Positions 7,272 through 13,117 of a DNA stretch of 27,015 nt are shown here, one piece after another; the first letter of the stretch is position 1; each line of letters opens with the position of its first letter. The translations under genes and the position numbers were made by a program. This DNA comes from Clostridia bacterium. GTDB taxonomy: Bacteria; Bacillota; Clostridia; Oscillospirales; CAG-272. The stretch lies in contig JAFQWT010000224.1 of the NCBI GenBank assembly GCA_017407375.1, positions 1-27,015 on the forward strand, given 5' to 3'. The notes under the pieces were generated by a model. That model was not told the origin of the DNA and did no database searches. It was given only the letters and a program-made list of their open reading frames with translations.

Positions 7272-7438
7272 GATCTCGGCAAGGTGTCGCCGTAAGGAGC
7301 GCCACTCGCTCCTTACGGCCCCCCACGGGGGGGACGTCGCGCGGACGTAAAGCGCACACAGAAACCGCAAAAACCGTAACTTTGTAAACAATACCTTGCA
7401 AACGCAGGGTCGACATATACTCTGGTAAGGAGAACACC
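7272..7438. other. Intergenic segment with a 13-bp hairpin and a C/G-run hairpin
   Basis: A perfect 13-bp stem (7289-7301 with 7307-7319, loop CCACT) is followed at once by a run of C and a run of G (7319-7333) that can pair. No T-tract follows. It lies after the most typical shell gene and before pduL, so it could stabilise the upstream shell mRNA and lower read-through. The right part contains the 22-bp repeat at 7381-7402 and the pduL ribosome site. No promoter with proper spacing was found. Confidence 0.5.
7381..7402. repeat. 22-bp repeat, copy 1 (cre-like)
   Basis: The sequence reads TTTGTAAAC, six variable bases, then CTTGCAA and a final A. It matches the copy at 18644-18665 in 20 of 22 positions. 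Its ends are an imperfect inverted repeat (TTTGTAA/TTGCAAA). Bases 7382-7396 fit the CcpA cre consensus with one mismatch (A instead of the central G). It may be a regulatory site or the remains of a dispersed repeat. Confidence 0.4.
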
Positions 7439-8080
7439 ATGGAGCTGAACGAAAAGACCGTAACCGCCCTTGTGGCCCGCATCGTGGCGGACCTGCAGGG
7501 CCCCGTGGCCGACGTGCCGATCGGCGTGTCCAACCGCCACATCCACCTCACCCGGGAGGACGTGGAAACGCTGTTCGGTAAGGGATACGAGCTGGAAAAG
7601 ATCAAGGACCTGAAGCAGCCGGGGCAGTACGCCTGCCGCGAAACGCTGACCATCGTCGGTCCCTCGATGCGCCCCATTGAGGGCGTGCGCGTGCTTGGCC
7701 CCGTCCGCCGCCGCTCCCAGGTCGAGATCTCGCGGACCGACTCCTTCCAGCTGAAGGTGAAGCCCCCGGTGCGGGAATCGGGCGATCTTGACGGCTCGGC
7801 TCCCATCACCATCATCGGGCCGCGCGGCACCGTCACGCTCCCTGAGGGGTGCATCATTGCCAACCGCCACATCCACATGGGACTTTCGGACGCCGCCCGT
7901 TACGGCGTGATCGACGGGGACTACGTGACCGTGGACGCCCTTTCGGGCAAGCGCACCCGCTGGTATGACGTGCAGGTGCGCGTCAGCGATGCCTTTACGC
8001 TCGAGATGCACGTGGATACCGATGACGCCAACGCCGCGGGCATCGGCAACGGCGCACTCGTCAGCATTGTCAAAGAATAA
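7439..8080 (+). CDS. pduL: Phosphate propanoyltransferase PduL, encapsulated
   Basis: This 213-residue zinc phosphotransacylase of the PduL type converts acyl-CoA plus phosphate to acyl phosphate and CoA, so CoA is recycled inside the shell. It has the two repeated metal-binding motifs NRHIHL (His34, His36) and NRHIHM (His144, His146), and the C-terminal HVDTDDANAAG (His191). Residues 2-20 (ELNEKTVTALVARIVADLQ) form the N-terminal encapsulation helix. AAGGAG lies 6 bases before the ATG. Its product would feed AckA. PduL rather than Pta is the hallmark of metabolosome cores. Confidence 0.96.
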   Translation: MELNEKTVTALVARIVADLQGPVADVPIGVSNRHIHLTREDVETLFGKGYELEKIKDLKQPGQYACRETLTIVGPSMRPIEGVRVLGPVRRRSQVEISRTDSFQLKVKPPVRESGDLDGSAPITIIGPRGTVTLPEGCIIANRHIHMGLSDAARYGVIDGDYVTVDALSGKRTRWYDVQVRVSDAFTLEMHVDTDDANAAGIGNGALVSIVKE

Positions 8081-8096
8081 GTAGGAGGACCCCACC

Positions 8097-8345
8097 ATGA
8101 TCAAAGGAATGGTCGTCAGCCATATCGTCTCCACCAAAAAGCAGGACTCGCTCGTCGGGAGCAAGTTCATGGAGGTGCGCGTGCTTGAGAACGATGTCCC
8201 CACCGATAAGTACCTCGTTGCCGTTGACAGCGTGGGTGCGGGCATCGGTGAGGTCGTGCTCGTCACGCTCGGCTCCTCGGCGCGCCTTGCGCTCACGGAC
8301 ACGAATTCCCCCGTGGACGCCGTCATTGTGGGTATCGTCGATTAA
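8097..8345 (+). CDS. BMC-P pentameric vertex protein (EutN/PduN/CcmL family)
   Basis: This 82-residue protein is of the EutN/CcmL type: MIKGMVVSHIVSTKKQDSLVG at the start, a central SVGAGIGEVVLVTLGSSAR and a final DAVIVGIVD. Such proteins form pentamers that cap the vertices, needed to close the icosahedral shell. It is the only BMC-P in the window, so it should occupy all vertices unless another copy exists elsewhere. AGGAGG lies 7 bases before the ATG. It sits 16 bases after pduL and 9 before pduS. Confidence 0.95.
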   Translation: MIKGMVVSHIVSTKKQDSLVGSKFMEVRVLENDVPTDKYLVAVDSVGAGIGEVVLVTLGSSARLALTDTNSPVDAVIVGIVD

Positions 8346-8354
8346 GGAGACAGC

Positions 8355-9683
8355 ATGACACCCGATATCAAGACCCAAATGCGCGAGCTTGGCCTTGTCG
8401 GCGCGGGCGGCGCGGGCTTCCCCTCGTATGCGAAGCTTGGCGAGGGGGCGGATACCCTCATCATCAACGCCTCGGAGTGTGAGCCGCTCCTGCATACCGA
8501 CTACGAGATCGTCAAGCAGCACATCTCCGAGGTCGTGGCAGGCGCCGAGATGATCGCCAAGGGCATGAGCATCCCCCGCGTGATCTTAGCCGTTAAGGAG
8601 CACACCTCGCACGGGCTCGGCCTCCATGCCGATGAGGCCCTCGGTGAGAGGACGCGCGTCTTTCTCCTCCCCAATATGTACCCGATGGGCGATGAGATCA
8701 CCCTCATCTATGAGGCCACAGGGCGCCTCGTGCAGCCCTCCGCCCTCCCCCTTTCGGTCGGCGTGATCGTCTATAACGTCGAGACCGTCTATAACTATTA
8801 CCGCGCCGCCGCCCTCTCTGAGCCCGTGACCGAAAAGTGGCTCACCGTGGCGGGCGACATCAGCGATAACCGCGCCTTTGTCGTGCGTGTGCCCGTCGGC
8901 ACCCGCGTCTCTGACCTCTTTGCGGCGCTTGACGTTACCGTCCCCGCGACCCATCGCCTCCTTGTCGGCGGCCCGTCCATGGGGTGCGTTGGCAACCCGG
9001 AGACCGAGGTCGTGACCAAGACCACCAAGGGGCTTTTGGTGCTCCCCGCGGACATTCCCGCCGTGGCCACCAAGATCGCCTCGGTGGACGTGCAAAAGCG
9101 CCGCGCCTCCTCGGCCTGCTGCCAATGCACGCGCTGCACCGATATGTGCCCCCGTTACCTTCTCGGCTATCCTCTCGAGCCCCACCGTATGGTGCGCGCC
9201 TCTACCTCCCTTGATGAACTCGACCCCGCGCTCTATACCGCCGCCACGCTCTGCTGCGGCTGTGGCATCTGTGAGATCGCCGCCTGCTGCCAGGAGCTCT
9301 CGCCCCGCGCTGTCATCTATGAGATGAAAAAGCGCCTGGCCGAGCGCCGCCTGCGCTACGACCCGAAGGGCGTGACCGTCACGCCCGATGCCATGCGCTC
9401 CCACCGCCAGATGCCGATCCCGCGCTGGAAGATGCTGCTTGGCGTTACCCCCTTTGACCGCCGCCAGATCTATACCGAGGTGGCGCCCCCCTCCCGCGTG
9501 GAGCTTCTCCTCTCGCAGCACATCGGCGCCCCCGCCGTTCCCACCGTCCGTGTGGGGGACACCGTCCGTCGCGGGGAGGTCGTTGCTAAGGCCGCCGAGG
9601 GGCTTTCGGTCCCCGTTCACGCATCGATCGACGGTTGCGTGAGCTTCGTTGACCAAAGGAAAATCGTGATAGAAAAGAGATAA
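8355..9683 (+). CDS. pduS: PduS-like iron-sulfur flavoprotein (RnfC family)
   Basis: This 442-residue protein has an N-terminal NADH/FMN-binding motif GAGGAGFP (residues 16-23) and a middle SLBB-type region. It has two [4Fe-4S] sites (Cys255/258/261/265-Pro and Cys300/303/306/311) and a C-terminal barrel-sandwich domain (about 375-442). PduS in Salmonella reduces cobalamin, but no B12 enzyme or PduO is present here. A more likely role is passing electrons from NADH inside the shell to an outside acceptor, together with PduT. Its gene is followed by pduT after three bases, supporting this pairing. The family is sure; the electron acceptor is not. Confidence 0.93.
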   Translation: MTPDIKTQMRELGLVGAGGAGFPSYAKLGEGADTLIINASECEPLLHTDYEIVKQHISEVVAGAEMIAKGMSIPRVILAVKEHTSHGLGLHADEALGERTRVFLLPNMYPMGDEITLIYEATGRLVQPSALPLSVGVIVYNVETVYNYYRAAALSEPVTEKWLTVAGDISDNRAFVVRVPVGTRVSDLFAALDVTVPATHRLLVGGPSMGCVGNPETEVVTKTTKGLLVLPADIPAVATKIASVDVQKRRASSACCQCTRCTDMCPRYLLGYPLEPHRMVRASTSLDELDPALYTAATLCCGCGICEIAACCQELSPRAVIYEMKKRLAERRLRYDPKGVTVTPDAMRSHRQMPIPRWKMLLGVTPFDRRQIYTEVAPPSRVELLLSQHIGAPAVPTVRVGDTVRRGEVVAKAAEGLSVPVHASIDGCVSFVDQRKIVIEKR

Positions 9684-9686
9684 GCC

Positions 9687-10232
9687 ATGATCCAAGCCGT
9701 TGGTGTTATTGAACTGAAAAGCATTGCCAAGGGAATCGAGGCGGCCGATGCCGCCCTCAAGAGCGCGGGCGTTACGCTCATTTCGGCGCATCCCGCTTGC
9801 CCCGGCAAGTTTGAGATCGTCCTTACGGGCGCCATCGCGGACGTGACGGCTGCCGCCGACCACGTCAAGGAGCGCTTTGGCACCACCATTGTTGATCTTT
9901 CGGTCATGGGTCGCATTGACGAGCGCGTCATCTCCGCCCTTTTTGGCACGCAAAGCGGCAAAAAGGAGGGGAGTCTCGGCATCGTCGAGACCTTCTCGGC
10001 CGCCTCGGCCATCAAGGCCGCCGACCTGGCGGTCAAGACCGCCAAGGTCGAGATCTACGACCTGCGCGTGTCGCGCGGGATGGGCGGCAAGGGCATCGTG
10101 ATCGTTACGGGTGACGTCGGTGACGTGACCGCCGCCGTGGAGGCGGGCGCCCGCTATGCCGAGGAGCACGGCCTCTTTGCCAACAAGTCGCTGATCCCTG
10201 CCCCGCACGCCGAGCTTTGGGAGCAGCTGTAA
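9687..10232 (+). CDS. pduT: PduT-like tandem BMC shell protein (BMC-T) with pore cysteine
   Basis: Two BMC domains lie in tandem in 181 residues (about 3-85 and 95-178: IQAVGVIELKSIAKGIEAAD and GSLGIVETFSAASAIKAAD). They form trimers that mimic a hexamer. Cys38 in HPACPGKF aligns with Cys38 of Salmonella PduT, which holds a [4Fe-4S] cluster at the trimer axis. The cluster site therefore appears kept, and the protein can act as an electron conduit through the shell for PduS, encoded directly upstream. The ribosome site is weak (GAGATAAG), suggesting coupling to pduS translation. Confidence 0.93.
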   Translation: MIQAVGVIELKSIAKGIEAADAALKSAGVTLISAHPACPGKFEIVLTGAIADVTAAADHVKERFGTTIVDLSVMGRIDERVISALFGTQSGKKEGSLGIVETFSAASAIKAADLAVKTAKVEIYDLRVSRGMGGKGIVIVTGDVGDVTAAVEAGARYAEEHGLFANKSLIPAPHAELWEQL

Positions 10233-10241
10233 GGAGGAGCT

Positions 10242-10610
10242 ATGAGCGAGCTGTCCATGAACGATAAGATGCGCATCATACAGGAGCTGGTCCCCGGTAA
10301 GCAGATCACGCTCGCGCATATCATTGCCAACCCCGACCCCATTCTCTATGAAAAGCTGGGCCTCGACCCCCGCGTGGACCGCGTCCGCACGGCCATCGGG
10401 ATCCTTACCGTCAGCCCCTGCGAAACGGCCGTTATCGCCGCTGACATCGCCATGAAGACCTCGGGCGGGAGCGTGGAGTTTGTCGACCGCTTTACGGGCA
10501 CCCTCATCGTCACGGGCTCGGTCTCAGAGGTGGAGGCGGCCATCACCGCGGTCTGCGACTATACCGAAAAGACCCTCGGCTACGCCGTTTGCCCCCTCAC
10601 GAGAACATGA
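10242..10610 (+). CDS. pduU: PduU/EutS-like circularly permuted BMC-H shell protein
   Basis: This 122-residue protein is close to PduU in order and motifs: QELVPGKQITLAHIIANP near the N-terminus, AIGILTVSPCETAVIAADIA in the middle, VDRFTGTLIVTGSVSEVEAA, and the C-terminal VCPLTRT. PduU/EutS hexamers are permuted BMC folds with a small beta-barrel covering the pore, and they are minor shell parts. The ATG follows GGAGGA by 4-5 bases. The stop overlaps the start of the next gene (ATGA). In Pdu systems PduU is known to partner with PduV, whose gene also follows here. Confidence 0.95.
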   Translation: MSELSMNDKMRIIQELVPGKQITLAHIIANPDPILYEKLGLDPRVDRVRTAIGILTVSPCETAVIAADIAMKTSGGSVEFVDRFTGTLIVTGSVSEVEAAITAVCDYTEKTLGYAVCPLTRT

Positions 10611-11047
10611 GAAAGCTCATCCTCATCGGCCGTGTGGCGGCGGGAAAGACCACCCTCCGTCAGGCCCTGATGGGGGAGACCCCGCACTACTATAAGACCC
10701 AGTACATCCAATATACCGACGTGATCATTGACACCCCGGGAGAGTACACCGAGCTGAGGAACCTCTCGGGGCCGCTTGCCCTCTACGCCTACGAGGCGGA
10801 CGTGGTGGGGCTGGTCCTGTCGGCGGACGAGCCGTATTCGATCTTCAACCCGAAGCTCTCGGCCATCGTCAACCGCCCCGTCATCGGTCTTATCACGGGC
10901 ATCGACAAGCCCCGCGCGAACGTTGGGCGCGCACGCCGCTGGCTGAAGCTGGCGGGGTGCGATCCCATCTTTGCCGTCAGCTCCTACACCCGTGAGGGGA
11001 TCGACGAGCTGCTTGATTTTCTTTCCGAGGATGAAAAAAAGGAATAA
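10607..11047 (+). CDS. pduV: PduV/EutP family P-loop GTPase-like protein
   Basis: This 146-residue small P-loop protein has Walker A GRVAAGKTT (8-16), the DTPGE switch motif, and TGIDKP as G4. The start at 10607 overlaps the pduU stop by four bases; an earlier in-frame ATG at 10589 would lie inside pduU and is less likely. In Salmonella, PduV is tied to the outside of the compartment through PduU and is implicated in its movement. Here the next gene is a ParA ATPase, so two nucleotide-binding proteins with possible positioning roles stand side by side. Its exact role in any system is poorly known. Confidence 0.9.
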   Translation: MRKLILIGRVAAGKTTLRQALMGETPHYYKTQYIQYTDVIIDTPGEYTELRNLSGPLALYAYEADVVGLVLSADEPYSIFNPKLSAIVNRPVIGLITGIDKPRANVGRARRWLKLAGCDPIFAVSSYTREGIDELLDFLSEDEKKE

Positions 11048-11058
11048 GGAGATAGAAT

Positions 11059-11862
11059 ATGGGAAAAACCAAGGTTATCGCCTTTGCCAACAATAAGGGT
11101 GGCTCAGGCAAGTCCACCACCTGCTCGAACGTCGGCTACGGCATGGCCATGGAGGGCAAGCGCGTCCTCCTTGTCGACGGCGATATGCAGATGAACCTCA
11201 CGCTGTCCTTCTTTCCCGAGGACCGCGCCCTGGAGATCGCCAAGGGGAAGAAGAACCTCTATGAGGCCCTGCGCGCCGAGGCCGACCTCACCGATTACGT
11301 GATGCCCACCTCCTACACGGGGCTTGACATCGTGCCCTCGTCCACGCTCATGAGCTCGATCGAGTACGAGCTGTTCTCCAAGTGGGAGCGCGAGCAGATC
11401 CTCTCGCGTTGCCTTGAGGGGCTCGTTACGTCGGAGAAGTACGACTATATCCTCATCGACTCCCCCCCGACGCTGGGCGGCTGGGTCATGAACATCATGT
11501 GCGCCTCGGACTTCCTCCTTATCCCCTTGGAGGCCTCGCCCTGGGGTCTCTTTGGCCTTGCCAATATGTTCAATTTCTACGGCCAGGCCAAGCGCATCGC
11601 CAAGGACATCGACCTTCTCGGCGTCGTCATCACCAAGGCCGACGAGAGAAAGAACTATTTTAAGGAGACCTCGAAAACGCTCTCCGAGCTCGAGAACGTT
11701 TACGTGTTCCGAAACTACATTCGCGTAGACAGCGCCGTTGAATGGGCGCAGGACAACAGCATGCCCGTCCTCGCCTACAAGAAGAACAGCCGCAGCGCCA
11801 AAGAATACTATGCACTTGCAAAGGAGATCATCGAAAATGCCGATCGGAAAAAACAGCATTAA
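11059..11862 (+). CDS. ParA/MinD-type ATPase, candidate microcompartment-positioning protein (McdA-like)
   Basis: This 267-residue ParA-family ATPase has a deviant Walker A KGGSGKST at 13-20 with the signature Lys13. It has the Walker A' motif DGDMQ (Asp40, Asp42, Gln44) and Walker B YILIDSPP (Asp134). It has no extra N-terminal DNA-binding domain, like the small ParA proteins that move cargo (chromosomes, chemoreceptors, carboxysomes) over the nucleoid. It is inside the microcompartment operon, 11 bases after pduV with AAGGAG before the ATG, and overlaps the next gene. No ParB or parS-like repeats are nearby. McdA for carboxysomes is the closest functional analogy. The family is sure; the cargo is inferred. 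Confidence 0.9.
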   Translation: MGKTKVIAFANNKGGSGKSTTCSNVGYGMAMEGKRVLLVDGDMQMNLTLSFFPEDRALEIAKGKKNLYEALRAEADLTDYVMPTSYTGLDIVPSSTLMSSIEYELFSKWEREQILSRCLEGLVTSEKYDYILIDSPPTLGGWVMNIMCASDFLLIPLEASPWGLFGLANMFNFYGQAKRIAKDIDLLGVVITKADERKNYFKETSKTLSELENVYVFRNYIRVDSAVEWAQDNSMPVLAYKKNSRSAKEYYALAKEIIENADRKKQH

Positions 11863-12325
11863 CCGCGTAGCCCAGGGCCTGGATGCCGCTCTTGACCTTC
11901 CCCTGACCGCCGAGGTCGCCGTCACCACCGAGAAGGAGAGCGTGGAGGCCACCGCCACCACCCCCGTGACCCTCGAGAAGGGCGATACCGCCCCCACCGC
12001 GATCGAGAAGGAGATCGTTAAGTCCACCGCCAAGAAGCCCGCGGCGAAAAAGCCCACGGCGAAGAAGCCCGCCGCCAAGGCCGCCCCCGCCAAGAAGGCC
12101 GAGGAAAAGGCCGAGGCCGCCAAGGCCCCCGAGCTTGTCGGTCAGGCCGTGGCCGCTCCCGCCCCCAAAAAGCGCGGAAGAAAGCCCGGCTCCAAGAACA
12201 AGAAAAAGCCCGTGGCCACCGCCGCCGCCCCCAAGAAGCGCGGCAGAAAGCCCGGCAGCACCGTAAAGCCGAGGGCAAAGGCCGGCATCGCCATCGGTGA
12301 GGAGCTTCCCGTCCACCTCCTGTAA
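11837..12325 (+). CDS. Ala/Lys/Pro-rich protein with two AT-hooks, candidate ParA partner (McdB-like adaptor)
   Basis: This 162-residue protein is not of a recognised family. It starts inside parA (26-base overlap) with AAGGAG ten bases before ATG 11837, so the two are probably translationally coupled. Its parts are a short basic N-terminus (MPIGKNSINRVAQGLD), an acidic/Thr-rich stretch to about 58, and a histone-H1-like tract of KKPAAKKPTAKKPAAK type at about 60-85. Then come two AT-hook-like motifs KKRGRKPGS (about 111 and 136) and a non-basic tail ending in IGEELPVHLL. Basic N-termini of this kind stimulate ParA ATPases in partner proteins. It may bind DNA and the shell, but function is inferred only. 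It is predicted to be mostly disordered. Confidence 0.8.
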   Translation: MPIGKNSINRVAQGLDAALDLPLTAEVAVTTEKESVEATATTPVTLEKGDTAPTAIEKEIVKSTAKKPAAKKPTAKKPAAKAAPAKKAEEKAEAAKAPELVGQAVAAPAPKKRGRKPGSKNKKKPVATAAAPKKRGRKPGSTVKPRAKAGIAIGEELPVHLL

Positions 12326-12349
12326 GACCGCCGCCGGCTAAGGACTGCT

Positions 12350-12826
12350 ATGTTTGAAAACCAGAAGATCGAATGCACCCTCCCCGCGCAAAAGAGCATC
12401 GCGCTCATCGCGCATGACAACAAAAAGGCCGAGCTCATCGAGTGGTGCCTTGAGAACAAGAGCGTGCTTGAGCACCACTTCCTTTGCGGCACGGGGACAA
12501 CCGCGCGCATGGTCGCCGATACCACGGGGCTCCCCGTCCGCGGCTACAACTCCGGCCCCCTCGGCGGTGACCAGCAGATCGGCGCCCGCATCGTGGACGG
12601 GAGGATCGATGTGGTGATCTTTTTCTCGGATCCCCTCACCGCCCAACCGCACGACCCGGACGTCAAGGCGCTCCTGCGCATCGCCCAGGTGTACGACATT
12701 CCGATCGCCAACAACCGCGCGACCGCCGATTTCATCATCAAAAGCCCCCTGATGGAAAAGCCCTACACGCGCTACCTCCTCAATTTTCGCAAGAACATTG
12801 AGGACCGCGCCGAATCCCTCCGTTAA
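12350..12826 (+). CDS. mgsA: Methylglyoxal synthase
   Basis: This is a 158-residue complete methylglyoxal synthase. It has IALIAHDNKK with the active-site His, the phosphate loop GTGTTARM, SGPLGGDQQIGARI with the catalytic Asp, and LTAQPHDPDVKALLRIA with the second His. It turns DHAP into methylglyoxal and phosphate. It is the last gene of the microcompartment operon, just before the terminator, with AAGGA five bases before the ATG. DHAP is exactly the second product expected of the aldolase, so the two may be linked. No encapsulation helix is seen; the C-terminus (NIEDRAESLR) is helical but not of that type. An incidental neighbour is the alternative. Confidence 0.95.
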   Translation: MFENQKIECTLPAQKSIALIAHDNKKAELIEWCLENKSVLEHHFLCGTGTTARMVADTTGLPVRGYNSGPLGGDQQIGARIVDGRIDVVIFFSDPLTAQPHDPDVKALLRIAQVYDIPIANNRATADFIIKSPLMEKPYTRYLLNFRKNIEDRAESLR

Positions 12827-12836
12827 AGCTCCCGCC

Positions 12837-12875
12837 AAAGCCATCGCAGCACCGCTGGGATGGCTTTTTCTTTTT
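12837..12875 (+). terminator. Intrinsic terminator of the microcompartment operon
   Basis: AAAGCCATC (12837-12845) pairs with GATGGCTTT (12859-12867), with an inner CAGC-ACC-GCTG stem, followed by TTCTTTTT. It lies 11 bases after the mgsA stop and closes the operon. Confidence 0.9.
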
Positions 12876-13004
12876 CCGTTTCTCCCACCGACCGCGACAA
12901 GAGGCGTTGACATTTTTCGTTTTTTCGCTCCCGAACTGACAAGAAAATACGAAAAAACTGTCAAAAAGCAACCTCTGGTAGCGAAGCGTGTAAGGCGAAG
13001 TTGG

Positions 13005-13033
13005 TGGATTCTCTGCTCGCGCTGTGCTATAAT
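13005..13033 (+). promoter_or_regulatory. Promoter of the amino-sugar operon (extended -10)
   Basis: TATAAT (13028-13033) is preceded by TG at the extended -10 position (TGCTATAAT). The best -35 at 17 bases is TGGATT (13005-13010), which is weak. Transcription would start near 13040, about 80 bases before the HTH-mutase gene. The rest of the 12876-13117 gap holds no other gene that I can see. Confidence 0.65.
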
Positions 13034-13117
13034 GGGTATATAGAGTGCTGGCATTTCGGGTGTTCTGCCCCCTTCTATGATGGAGGGGAGCTTTGAAGGA
13101 AAAAGGAAAGGAAAGCT

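Noticed and set aside
8586..10319. A 577-codon open frame on the minus strand across pduS and pduT
   Set aside because: Same reason: antisense to genes with clear Fe-S and BMC motifs; no ribosome site or domain.
12030..12280. The repeated Lys/Ala/Pro codons as a CRISPR-like or tandem DNA repeat
   Set aside because: The repeats are short, in frame and of protein origin (KKPAAK and KKRGRKPGS units), without spacers of equal length.
11059..12325. A plasmid-type partition locus or toxin-antitoxin pair brought in by transfer
   Set aside because: Base composition and codon use match the neighbours, the genes overlap and lie within the operon before its terminator, and no ParB domain, centromere repeat or integrase is seen.
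297..12826. A cobalamin- or glycyl-radical-dependent signature enzyme in the microcompartment operon
   Set aside because: Every plus-strand gene in this stretch was assigned, and none is a diol dehydratase, ethanolamine lyase or glycyl-radical enzyme/activase. Such genes could only be outside the window.
12907..12935. TTGACA at 12907 as a promoter for the amino-sugar operon
   Set aside because: No acceptable -10 hexamer lies 16-18 bases downstream (the bases there are CCCGAA or similar). The TGCTATAAT at 13025-13033 is better placed.
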